A stretch of DNA of 64,000 bases from Acetatifactor sp. (GTDB lineage: Bacteria; Bacillota; Clostridia; Lachnospirales; Lachnospiraceae): positions 1 to 64,000 of the forward strand of contig JAFLRN010000005.1 of NCBI GenBank assembly GCA_022511385.1, in the 5' to 3' direction. The notes beneath the pieces are model-generated. The model saw nothing but the letters and a program-made list of their open reading frames with translations. It searched no databases and was not told where the DNA came from. Shown in pieces: positions 29,680 to 39,112 of this stretch; the stretch's first letter is position 1; each line of letters starts with the position of its first letter. The translations under genes were made by a program, and so were the position numbers.

Positions 29680-30021
29680 ATGATATTATACAGACCAGTT
29701 GGTACGAAGGAATTAGAACTCATTCAAAATAGCGGGAATTTAAAATTTCCGCCAAGATTATCGGACCAGCCCATTTTTTATCCGGTTCTGAACGAGAAAT
29801 ATGCCACGGAAATTGCAGCAGGCTGGAACGTGAAATACAATGATGACCACAAAGGATATGTAACAAAATTTGAAATAGACGACCAATACTATGAACAATT
29901 TGAAGTTCATACCGTTGGAGCCTCTTACCATCAGGAACTCTGGATTCCTGCTGAAGAGCTGGAAACATTTAACCAACATATTATCGGACAAATATATGTA
30001 ATAAGTGAGTTCTCGGATTAA
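29680..30021 (+). CDS. Small conserved protein of the group often annotated ADP-ribosylation/crystallin J1
   Basis: MILYRPVGTKELELIQNSG..FPPRLSDQPIFYPVLNEKYA..VGASYHQELWIPAEELE. Confidence 0.6.
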   Translation: MILYRPVGTKELELIQNSGNLKFPPRLSDQPIFYPVLNEKYATEIAAGWNVKYNDDHKGYVTKFEIDDQYYEQFEVHTVGASYHQELWIPAEELETFNQHIIGQIYVISEFSD

Positions 30022-30130
30022 GTACCCACCGCCTGTGGCAGCCGCGGCAGCTGCCAACACGTTCTCACGGTTCTTCGAAAGGCTCACTTACAAGGTTATT
30101 ACAGGTTTTTGCTATAAAGAGGTGAAAGAA

Positions 30131-30739
30131 ATGGAAATCCGTGACTTCGAATATATTAAGATCCCACCGCCTGCTTCCCTTGAGGAGCGGATAACTGAAA
30201 CCTACTTCTTAAACAACCGCCCCAAGACCCTCAAACATGTGCAGGAAGTGGCGGACACCTGTGTTAAAATTGCAGATCAGTACGGGCTGGACAGGGAGAA
30301 ATGCCGCATTGCGGGACTGCTGCACGACATCGGTGCAGTGATGAAATCGGAGCACATGGTGGACTACACCGTTTCCCACGGCATCCAGCTGGACGAGGCG
30401 GAGAAAATGTACCCCTTTCTGCTGCACCAGCGGGTTTCGCGGATGTTCGCCGAGGATGTGCTGGGGATCAAGGACGAAGATATCCTTTCCGCTGTCGAGT
30501 GCCACACGACACTGAAAAGCTGTCCGGGAAAGTACGATATGGCGCTGTTTATCGCAGATAAGCTGTCCTGGGACCGCGAGGGAGTTCCGCCGTATTTTAA
30601 CGAAGTGAAAAGGGGACTGCAGCTTTCCCTGGAGTCCGCGAGCTTGGCATACATCACATATTCGATGGATAACGGCATGATACTCCATCCGCATCGGTGG
30701 CTGCTGGAGGCAAAGGAGTATCTGGAACGGATCAACTGA
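30131..30739 (+). CDS. HD domain protein (YqeK-like)
   Basis: H..EVADTCVKIADQYGLDREKCRIAGLLHDIG. Confidence 0.78.
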   Translation: MEIRDFEYIKIPPPASLEERITETYFLNNRPKTLKHVQEVADTCVKIADQYGLDREKCRIAGLLHDIGAVMKSEHMVDYTVSHGIQLDEAEKMYPFLLHQRVSRMFAEDVLGIKDEDILSAVECHTTLKSCPGKYDMALFIADKLSWDREGVPPYFNEVKRGLQLSLESASLAYITYSMDNGMILHPHRWLLEAKEYLERIN

Positions 30740-30916
30740 CACAAAAGAGAAGTCCTCAGGTCACTTCCTATAAGGATAAAATGAGTAGATCGTATTTGAA
30801 GGGAAAAATATAAAAAAACAAGTAAAAGTAACACCAAATTCTTATTTACGGTAGGAACATTTTTGAAAATAGGATTATTATTAAGTCAAATCCCAAAAGA
30901 AAGGATGATTACTCCC

Positions 30917-31840
30917 ATGGAAAAAGATATGCAACAGGTTCTCCAAAAAGCCGAAGTCCTCATCGAAGCCCTCCCCTATATCCAGCGATTCAACCGTAAG
31001 ATCATCGTGGTCAAATACGGCGGCAGTGCTATGAGCAACGAGGAGCTCCAGAAAAACGTCATCAAAGACGTCACCCTGCTCAAGCTGGTTGGCTTCAAAC
31101 CCATCATCGTCCACGGCGGCGGCAAGGAGATCAGCCGCTGGGTTGGAAAGGTAGGAAAGGAAGCGCAATTTGTAAACGGACTGCGCGTCACTGACGAAGA
31201 AACCATGGAAATTGCCGAAATGGTCCTTAATAAAGTAAACAAGAGCTTGGTTACCATGGTTCAGGAGCTGGGTGTCAGAGCCGTTGGAGTCAGCGGCAAG
31301 GACGGCGGCCTCCTAAGGGTGGACAAAAAATATGCCGACGGCCAGGATATTGGTTTTGTAGGCGATATCAGGGAAGTAGATGCCAAGGTACTATACGATC
31401 TGCTGGAAAACGACTTTCTCCCCATCGTGGCTCCCATCGGCCTGGACGACAATTATCAGACCTATAACATAAACGCTGACGACGCAGCCTGCGCCATTGC
31501 CAAGGCAGTTGGCGCCGATAAGCTGGTATTTCTGACTGACATTGAAGGTCTTTACCGCGATATTAATGATAAAAACACCTTTATTTCCAGGCTGACGGCC
31601 ACAGAAGCCGATAATCTGATTGACAGCGGCATCATCGGCGGAGGCATGCTGCCAAAGCTGAACAACTGTACCTCCGCCATCCGAAACGGCGTCAGCCGTG
31701 TCCATATTTTGGATGGCCGCGTGCCTCACTGCCTGCTGCTGGAAATCTTTACCAAGCAGGGTATTGGAACGGCCATTATTGCAGACGATGACAACCTTGC
31801 TACAGGCATCAGGCGAGACCGGTTTTGTGAAGAAAGATGA
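30917..31840 (+). CDS. argB: Acetylglutamate kinase
   Basis: [29 protein letters not shown]. Confidence 0.96.
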   Translation: MEKDMQQVLQKAEVLIEALPYIQRFNRKIIVVKYGGSAMSNEELQKNVIKDVTLLKLVGFKPIIVHGGGKEISRWVGKVGKEAQFVNGLRVTDEETMEIAEMVLNKVNKSLVTMVQELGVRAVGVSGKDGGLLRVDKKYADGQDIGFVGDIREVDAKVLYDLLENDFLPIVAPIGLDDNYQTYNINADDAACAIAKAVGADKLVFLTDIEGLYRDINDKNTFISRLTATEADNLIDSGIIGGGMLPKLNNCTSAIRNGVSRVHILDGRVPHCLLLEIFTKQGIGTAIIADDDNLATGIRRDRFCEER

Positions 31841-31948
31841 GGAATGAAGGGGCAGGATTCATGAATTGATTTCGACGAGGGTTAAGTACCTCGTCAGCTT
31901 GCTGCGGGGCAATGGATTTATGCCTGTGAATGGATAAGAGAGAAAGGG

Positions 31949-33157
31949 TTGGTTACTGACATGAGCGAAACAATGAAAGCATATATCGAAGAAGCGGAGC
32001 GCGACCTGCTCCACACCTACAACCGTTACCAGATTGTTCTTGACAGGGGAGAGGGCGTGTACCTCTATGATACCGACGGAAAGAAATATCTGGATTTTGT
32101 ATCCGGCATTGCGGTGTTTGCCCTGGGTTATGGGAACAAAGAGTATAACGACGCTTTGAAGGCGCAGATTGACAAGGTCATTCACACCTCTAACTATTAT
32201 TATAATGTGCCTGCCATCGAGGCAGCAAGAAAGCTTAAGAAAGTGTCCGGAATGGACAGGGTCTTTTTTACAAACTCCGGTGCAGAGGCGGTGGAGGGCG
32301 CAATCAAGGCGGCGCGCAAGTATGCCTATCTGAAGGATGGCTGCACGGATCATGAGATCATTGCCATGAACCATTCCTTCCATGGCAGGACTTTCGGCGC
32401 GCTGTCCGTCACCGGCAATCCCAAATACCGGGAACCCTTTGAGCCCATGATCGGTCATGTGAAGTTTGCTGATCTGAACGATATCGACAGCATTAAAAGC
32501 CAGCTTACGGACAAGACCTGCGCCATCATCCTGGAGACTGTCCAGGGCGAAGGCGGTCTGTACCCTGCCAGCGAAGAATTCCTGCGTCAGGTGCGTGCTC
32601 TCTGCGACGAGGAGGACATCCTGCTGATCCTGGATGAGATTCAGTGTGGAATGGGAAGGACGGGATATATGTACGCATGGCAGAAATACGGTGTGAAGCC
32701 GGATATTATGACCACGGCAAAGGCGTTGGGCTGCGGTGTTCCCGTGGGCGCATTCCTGCTGACGGAAAAGGTTGCGGCAAATTCGCTGGTGGCAGGTGAC
32801 CACGGCACTACCTACGGAGGCAACCCTCTTGCCTGCGCCGCCATAGAAAAAGTGCTTGATTTATTTGAAAAGGACCATATAATAGATAATGTAAGAGAGG
32901 TGGCGCCATATCTGGAGCAGCGCCTTGAGGAACTGAAGAGCAAATACGACTGTATCACAGAGCGCCGAGGTACTGGACTGATGCAGGGCCTTGTCTTTGA
33001 CCATCCTGTCAGGGAGATCATCGACCGGGCGCTGGAGAAGGGTCTGATCCTTATTAATGCAGGGGCCGAGATCATTCGTTTTGTTCCTCCTCTTGTGATC
33101 ACTAGGAAAAATGTGGATGAAATGATATCCATTTTAGATACCTGTATTGGGAGTTAA
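31949..33157 (+). CDS. argD: Acetylornithine aminotransferase
   Basis: Class III aminotransferase: FTNSGAEAVEGAIKAARKYA, LILDEIQCGMGRTG. Confidence 0.95.
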   Translation: MVTDMSETMKAYIEEAERDLLHTYNRYQIVLDRGEGVYLYDTDGKKYLDFVSGIAVFALGYGNKEYNDALKAQIDKVIHTSNYYYNVPAIEAARKLKKVSGMDRVFFTNSGAEAVEGAIKAARKYAYLKDGCTDHEIIAMNHSFHGRTFGALSVTGNPKYREPFEPMIGHVKFADLNDIDSIKSQLTDKTCAIILETVQGEGGLYPASEEFLRQVRALCDEEDILLILDEIQCGMGRTGYMYAWQKYGVKPDIMTTAKALGCGVPVGAFLLTEKVAANSLVAGDHGTTYGGNPLACAAIEKVLDLFEKDHIIDNVREVAPYLEQRLEELKSKYDCITERRGTGLMQGLVFDHPVREIIDRALEKGLILINAGAEIIRFVPPLVITRKNVDEMISILDTCIGS

Positions 33158-33159
33158 AA

Positions 33160-34548
33160 ATGCATTTAAAAAAAAGACTGATAGCAGTGACAGCCGTGGT
33201 CGCCATGGCTGCCGCTCTTTTATACGGGGGCACCCGGGAACCGGCAGAGCCGGAAGAGTCCTTGCTGTCCTTCTTTAACCGTAAGGAAACCATATATTTC
33301 TGGTATACGGACGATACGATGACTGATTTTGTGAACAGCGCGGCGGTGACCTTTGGCGAGAGGGAGGATGTGAGGGTGATTCCCGTGCTCGCTTCTGACA
33401 GCGAATATCTGGAGGCCGTGAATCAGGCTTCCCTGCATTCGGAGCAGATGCCGGATGTTTATATGGTCAGCCATGAGGCTCTGGAGAAGGCTTATTTGGC
33501 GGGGCTTGCCGGGGAGATCAACGATGTGGAAAACGTCTGTGATCAGGCCCATTTCCCGGCGGCGGCTTTATCTGCCGTGACATATAAGGACAAGCTGGTG
33601 GCTTATCCGCTGTCCTTTCAGACCAGTGTTCTGGTGTATAACGAGACCTATCTGGCGGAGTGGGCAGCCCAGAGCGCACAGAGGGAGCTGCTGGGGAATA
33701 GCGAGGAGGACGGTGATTCCACGGGAACCGAAATCGAAGAAACCGTCCTGGCCCAGAAGACAGAGGAATATTTTTTGCGCGCAATACCGTCTACAGTGGA
33801 CGACATCCTGAACATTGCAGACACCTTTGACGTACCGGAAGGTGTGGATATTATGAAATGGGATGTATCGGATATTTTTTATAATTACTGGATTGTTGGA
33901 AACTATATGATCGTGGGCGGAGAGTCCGGAGATAACGACACGTTGGTTGACATCGCAAATCAGGAGACTATCCAGTGTCTGGAGGTTTATAAGGCGCTGA
34001 ATCAGTTTTTCTATATTGAATCGGACACTGTTACCTACGACAGCGTGATACAGGACTTTGTTGACGGCAAGCTGGTTTTTACTATTGCCACCACCGATGT
34101 GGCGGCAAGGCTGGCACAGGCAAAGGAAGAGGGGATTTTTGACTTCGATTACGGTCTTGCTCCCATGCCTGATGTGAGTCCCAAGCTTAGGAGCCGTTCC
34201 ATGTCTGTTACCAGTGCGGTGGCAGTCAACGGTTATTCCAGCCATAGGGAACTGGCAAATCGTTTTGCGGCTTATCTGGTAAATGATTGTGCACAAATGC
34301 TGTATGAACGGACGGGAAAAATGCCAGCGAATCTGACAGCCAATGCAGACAATGGAGCTATCCAGATATTCAGACAGGAATATGCTGACAGCATGTCTCT
34401 GCCGAAGATGATGGAGACAGGAAATTATTGGCTGTATCTGGAGCGGCTGTTTGCAATGGTATGGAACGATGAAGATATAGAAGCTCTGGTCTGGGAGCTG
34501 GATCAGCAGATTACTTTTCAGCTTGGAGCGGAGACTGAGGTTCTGTGA
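33160..34548 (+). CDS. Extracellular solute-binding protein-like
   Basis: Signal peptide; MalE-type fold features (YKDKLVAYPLSFQTSVLVYNETY); no permeases or ATPase adjacent. Confidence 0.7.
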   Translation: MHLKKRLIAVTAVVAMAAALLYGGTREPAEPEESLLSFFNRKETIYFWYTDDTMTDFVNSAAVTFGEREDVRVIPVLASDSEYLEAVNQASLHSEQMPDVYMVSHEALEKAYLAGLAGEINDVENVCDQAHFPAAALSAVTYKDKLVAYPLSFQTSVLVYNETYLAEWAAQSAQRELLGNSEEDGDSTGTEIEETVLAQKTEEYFLRAIPSTVDDILNIADTFDVPEGVDIMKWDVSDIFYNYWIVGNYMIVGGESGDNDTLVDIANQETIQCLEVYKALNQFFYIESDTVTYDSVIQDFVDGKLVFTIATTDVAARLAQAKEEGIFDFDYGLAPMPDVSPKLRSRSMSVTSAVAVNGYSSHRELANRFAAYLVNDCAQMLYERTGKMPANLTANADNGAIQIFRQEYADSMSLPKMMETGNYWLYLERLFAMVWNDEDIEALVWELDQQITFQLGAETEVL

Positions 34549-34608
34549 CGCATAATTAACCAATCATGGGATACACTGACTATAAAACGGAAAGGTAGAG
34601 TGTATCAC

Positions 34609-35040
34609 ATGATTGGTTTTTTTATTGCGTTAATTTCCGGTGCGTTAATGAGTATCCAGGGTGTTTTTAACACACAGGTGACAAAAGCCTCCAGCATATG
34701 GGCAGCAAGTGCATTTGTTCAGCTGTCAGCCCTGGTGGTCTGCCTGGGCGCATGGCTGGTTACGGATCGGAGCAGCCTGCTGCAGGTGTTTCAGGTTCAG
34801 CCAAAATATATGCTGCTGGGAGGAGCCATCGGCGCTTTTATCACTTATACTGTTATCCGCAGCATGGATATGCTGGGGCCGGCCAGGGCGGTGATGCTGA
34901 TCGTGGTGGCACAGCTTCTGGTAGCTTATGTGATCGAGCTCCTGGGTTGGTTTGGCGTGGACAAGCAGCCCTGGGAGTGGCGCAAGGGAATCGGTATGCT
35001 GGTAGCCATTGCGGGGATCATTATTTTCAAGTGGAAGTAA
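34609..35040 (+). CDS. DMT superfamily transporter, YdcZ-like
   Basis: FFIALISGALMSIQGVFNTQ..., about 5 TM. Confidence 0.75.
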   Translation: MIGFFIALISGALMSIQGVFNTQVTKASSIWAASAFVQLSALVVCLGAWLVTDRSSLLQVFQVQPKYMLLGGAIGAFITYTVIRSMDMLGPARAVMLIVVAQLLVAYVIELLGWFGVDKQPWEWRKGIGMLVAIAGIIIFKWK

Positions 35041-35154
35041 AGTTTTTTCAAAACGCCCTTGTAAAATATCACCGCTTCCATTACAATAAATTTTATCAGC
35101 ATAGAGAGGCAGTCCTTTTCATCCCCGCTAAGAAGCGGTGGAAGGAGAGGAGCT

Positions 35155-35793
35155 ATGGTGAAGAGAAAAATAAGAACGGCTGCTGTGCGCAGTCTGATTT
35201 TGTGTATCGTTTTGTGCGGATGCGGAGTATCCAGGAACAGTGAAGTCATTGTGATTGGACATGAGGGGCAGGAGAACGCCCAATTGTCGGGGAATCTTTC
35301 TGAAGGACTGGGCCAGGGAGCACTGGCGGCAGATACTTCAGCAGAGGCCTTCGGTGGGCTGGAGCAGACGGCAGAGGCGGAGATCCGTGTCTATGTCTGC
35401 GGGGCAGTGAAAGAGCCGGGCGTAGTATCGCTTCCGGTGGGCAGCAGGGCCGAGGATGCATTGCTGGCAGCTGGCGGCTTTGCGGAGAATGCCTGGCGTG
35501 ATCACGTGAATCTGGCAGAACGGGTGGAAGATGGGCAAAAGCTGTATTTTCCTACCCTTGAGGAGGCGGACAGCCTTGTGATGCTGGAAGCGGCAGATGG
35601 CCGTGTGAACATCAATACAGCTGATGTTTTCGCACTATGCACCTTGCCCGGCATCGGGGAATCCAGGGCGAAGGATATCATCGCCTACCGGGAGGCCAAT
35701 GGTGCATTTGAAAGCTGCGAGGACATTATGAAGGTGCCCGGCATCAAAACCAGCGTTTACAGCAAGATAAGTGACATGATAAGGGTTGAGTGA
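35155..35793 (+). CDS. comEA: Competence protein ComEA-like (SLBB + HhH)
   Basis: EIRVYVCGAVKEPGVVSLPVGSRAEDAL and VNINTADVFALCTLPGIGESRAKDIIAYREANGAFES. Confidence 0.92.
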   Translation: MVKRKIRTAAVRSLILCIVLCGCGVSRNSEVIVIGHEGQENAQLSGNLSEGLGQGALAADTSAEAFGGLEQTAEAEIRVYVCGAVKEPGVVSLPVGSRAEDALLAAGGFAENAWRDHVNLAERVEDGQKLYFPTLEEADSLVMLEAADGRVNINTADVFALCTLPGIGESRAKDIIAYREANGAFESCEDIMKVPGIKTSVYSKISDMIRVE

Positions 35794-35830
35794 CAGCCGC
35801 CTAAGCGGCAGAATGAGAGGATTGAGGGAG

Positions 35831-36532
35831 ATGGCCAAGAGAGCTTTGGTAGTGGATGATGAGAAGTTGATCGTAAAAGGAATCCGCTTCAGTCTGGAGC
35901 AGGAAAACATGGAGATAGACTGTGCTTACGACGGTGAGGAAGCGCTGGAATATGCCAGGAATAATAAATACGATATCATTCTCCTGGATGTGATGCTGCC
36001 AAAGCTCACCGGCTTTGAAGTGTGCCAGCAGATCAGGGAGTTTTCCAACGTTCCTATTATCATGCTCACTGCAAAGGGCGACGACATGGATAAAATCCTG
36101 GGACTGGAGTACGGCGCCGACGACTATATCACAAAACCATTTAATATTCTTGAAGTGAAAGCGCGCATTAAGGCTATCATGCGCCGTACGGAGCCCAAGA
36201 GAGTATTGGGAGAGACAGAGCCTGCGCCCAAGGTGCTGGAAAGCGGGGAGATGCGGCTGGACTGTGAGGGCAGAAGGGCCTATATTTCGGGAAAAGAGAT
36301 TGGGTTGACGGCCAAGGAGTTTGAAGTGCTGGAGCTTTTGATGCTAAATCCCAACAAGGTATACAGCAGGGAGAGTCTGCTGCAGCTGGTGTGGGGGGCC
36401 GATTATCCTGGCGATGTGCGTACTGTTGACGTTCATATCAGACGTCTTCGGGAAAAGATCGAACAGAATCCCAGCGAGCCTAAATTTGTACATACAAAAT
36501 GGGGTGTGGGCTATTACTTCCTGAACACATGA
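35831..36532 (+). CDS. OmpR-family response regulator
   Basis: KRALVVDDEKLIVKGIRF..DVMLPKLTGFEVC..; C-terminal winged helix VHIRRLREKIE. Confidence 0.93.
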   Translation: MAKRALVVDDEKLIVKGIRFSLEQENMEIDCAYDGEEALEYARNNKYDIILLDVMLPKLTGFEVCQQIREFSNVPIIMLTAKGDDMDKILGLEYGADDYITKPFNILEVKARIKAIMRRTEPKRVLGETEPAPKVLESGEMRLDCEGRRAYISGKEIGLTAKEFEVLELLMLNPNKVYSRESLLQLVWGADYPGDVRTVDVHIRRLREKIEQNPSEPKFVHTKWGVGYYFLNT

Positions 36533-36553
36533 GGGAGAGCGTAAAGAGATAAG

Positions 36554-38074
36554 ATGATGGCGGAATGGTTTCATGAGCTGAGACAGCTCATTTCTCTGCG
36601 CAGCCTGAAGGCGCGCATCTTTTTGATCATATTGCTGGCCGGCGTGATTCCCTGTGTTTTCATGCGCTATGGTATCCTGGATAACTACGAAGAGAGAGCG
36701 GTGGAGCTGCGGGTGGCTACGGTGCAGAACCAGCTGCGTGTGATCGGCAACCATCTGATCAGCAACAATTACCTGAACAATACCCTGCCGGATGAGATGA
36801 ATTATGCGGCTTCCCGAAATGTGATCGATGCGGAGCTGGAGACTATCTCCAACCTGTACGAGGGTCGGGTGCTGATCGTGGATTCCAGTCTGAGAGTGGT
36901 TAAGGATACCTATGGCATCAGCGAGGGAAAGACCATTATTTCTGAAGAAGTAATCCGCTGTTTTCGGGGGGAAAACATCTCCTATTATGACAAGGAGCAC
37001 GGATACATAGAGATGACGGTACCCATTGTGGACACCAGCACTCAGGCGGAGGAGGGAAGCGCCAGTACCTCCGGTACTATCGTGGGAGTGATGCTTACCA
37101 GTATTTCCAACGATGCCATCATAAACACCATGGAAGTCCTGAACAGACGGGCAGTTATTTTGCAGAATCTGATGTTTGTTTTCGTTATCGCAGTGGCAAT
37201 TCTTATGGCTATCTTGGTGTCCAGGCCGCTGCACAAGGTCACCAGCGCCATCAACGAGGTTGAGGCGGGCTACGCGAATGAAAGTATCTCAGTGCCCGGC
37301 TACTCGGAGACGGCAAATATCGTAAATGCTTTTAACCAGCTGCTGAAGCGGATGAAGGTGTTGGACGATTCCAGGCAGGAGTTCGTGTCTAACGTGTCCC
37401 ATGAGCTGAAAACGCCTATGACATCCATCAAGGTGCTGGCAGATTCCCTGTTGGCCCAGGGTGATGCGCCGGCTGAACTCTATAAAGAATTTATGGAGGA
37501 CATTGTTTCGGAGATAGACAGGGAGAACCGCATCATCACGGATCTCCTTGCTCTGGTGAGGATGGACAAAAAGGTGCAGGAGCTGAATGTGACAAGCGTG
37601 AGCATCAACGACTTGACAGAGCTGATCTTAAAGAGGCTGCGTCCCATCGCCCGCAAGAAGGACGTGGAGATGGTGTTTGAGAGCATGCGGCCTGTGACGG
37701 CAGAGGTGGACGAGGTCAAGATGACCCTGATCATGACTAACCTGGTGGAAAACGCTATCAAATACAATAAAGAACACGGCTGGGTGAAGGTGGAGCTGGA
37801 TGCGGATCATCAATATTTTACCTTTACGGTCAGCGATTCCGGTCTGGGGATTCCGGAAGACGCGCTGCCGCATGTCTGTGAGAGATTTTACCGTGTGGAC
37901 AAATCCCACTCCAGGGAGATTGGCGGTACCGGCCTGGGACTGGCTATTACCAAGAGCGCTGTGCTCATGCACAGGGGTTCCATCACGGTTACCAGCGTAG
38001 AGGACGAGGGCTCTATTTTTACAGTGAAAATCCCATTGACTACATCAGTCAACAGGACTCAAACGGGAAACTGA
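36554..38074 (+). CDS. Sensor histidine kinase
   Basis: HAMP, FVSNVSHELKTPMTSIK, NLVENAIKYN, GTGLGLAI. Confidence 0.94.
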   Translation: MMAEWFHELRQLISLRSLKARIFLIILLAGVIPCVFMRYGILDNYEERAVELRVATVQNQLRVIGNHLISNNYLNNTLPDEMNYAASRNVIDAELETISNLYEGRVLIVDSSLRVVKDTYGISEGKTIISEEVIRCFRGENISYYDKEHGYIEMTVPIVDTSTQAEEGSASTSGTIVGVMLTSISNDAIINTMEVLNRRAVILQNLMFVFVIAVAILMAILVSRPLHKVTSAINEVEAGYANESISVPGYSETANIVNAFNQLLKRMKVLDDSRQEFVSNVSHELKTPMTSIKVLADSLLAQGDAPAELYKEFMEDIVSEIDRENRIITDLLALVRMDKKVQELNVTSVSINDLTELILKRLRPIARKKDVEMVFESMRPVTAEVDEVKMTLIMTNLVENAIKYNKEHGWVKVELDADHQYFTFTVSDSGLGIPEDALPHVCERFYRVDKSHSREIGGTGLGLAITKSAVLMHRGSITVTSVEDEGSIFTVKIPLTTSVNRTQTGN

Positions 38075-38097
38075 CTTATAGGAAGCAGTGCGGACGG

Positions 38098-39069
38098 ATG
38101 GGAAGGGTGGCTATGGCAGTATTATCTTTAAAGTGGCATCATAAGGGAAAGCGGGCAGCGGCAGGACTTTTGAGTCTGCTTCTTGCAGTGTGTTCATTTG
38201 CGCTTGTCTCCTGTGGGCAGGAGGAAACCATGGGCGAAAATGCCTGTCAGGTATATTATCTGAGCACCTCCGAGACGAAAGTAGAGCAGCATTATCAAGA
38301 GGTTACATCGGACACCCCGGAGGGGAAGCTGGAAGAACTGGTCCAATTTCTTTCCACTAACCCGGAGAAGCTGGAATACAAGGCGCCACTCGCCATGGGC
38401 TTTCAGCTGCTTAGCATCAAGCAGGAGGGTGCTACAGTGCTGCTTGACATGGATGCGGCATACCTGGGGCTTCCAACGACTACGGAGATATTGGTGCGGG
38501 CAGCCATAGTTCGGACACTGACCCAGCTGGAGAATGTCAGCTACGTGGGGATCACGGTAGAGGACAGCCAGCTGTATGACAGCATGGGAAGGCCCGTGGG
38601 TTGGATGAATGCGGAGCAGTTTATTGACAATGACGGCAATGAGATCAATACCTATGAGCTGGCGCGGGTAAAGCTCTACTTTGCGGCAGAGGACGGACTG
38701 AGCCTGATCAGTGCTTACCGGGAGAAGTATTACTCTACCAGCATGCAGCTGGAGCGTTTTGTGGTGGAAGAGCTGATCGCAGGGCCGAGCGGAAAGGTGG
38801 AGGGGCTTTACCCCTGTGTCAATCCCAACACAAAGGTTATCAATGTAACCACTAGGGATGGTATCTGTTTTGTCAATCTGGACGAAAACTTTCTGACGGT
38901 GGTGAACAATGTGCCCACAGAGGAATCCATATATGCCATTGTCAATTCTCTGGTGGAGCTGAGTTATATCAACAAAGTGCAGATCCTGATAAACGGAGAG
39001 GTGCCGTCCACCTTCAGCACTTCTGTCTTTGAGCGGAATCTGGATATTGTGACAACGCTGGAAAAATAG
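38098..39069 (+). CDS. GerMN domain lipoprotein
   Basis: Lipobox LVSCGQ; two GerMN-like halves. Confidence 0.82.
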   Translation: MGRVAMAVLSLKWHHKGKRAAAGLLSLLLAVCSFALVSCGQEETMGENACQVYYLSTSETKVEQHYQEVTSDTPEGKLEELVQFLSTNPEKLEYKAPLAMGFQLLSIKQEGATVLLDMDAAYLGLPTTTEILVRAAIVRTLTQLENVSYVGITVEDSQLYDSMGRPVGWMNAEQFIDNDGNEINTYELARVKLYFAAEDGLSLISAYREKYYSTSMQLERFVVEELIAGPSGKVEGLYPCVNPNTKVINVTTRDGICFVNLDENFLTVVNNVPTEESIYAIVNSLVELSYINKVQILINGEVPSTFSTSVFERNLDIVTTLEK

Positions 39070-39112
39070 AAGACCGGCTTGGCCGGAATAATTGGGAAAG
39101 GAATTTACGCGG

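Noticed and set aside
31874-31895. GACGAGG-GTTAAGTA-CCTCGTC hairpin between argB and argD
   Set aside because: Only 7-bp stem, no U run and no repeat found; too little to claim a regulatory element
33568-34563. 331-aa antisense ORF
   Set aside because: Shadow of the solute-binding protein gene
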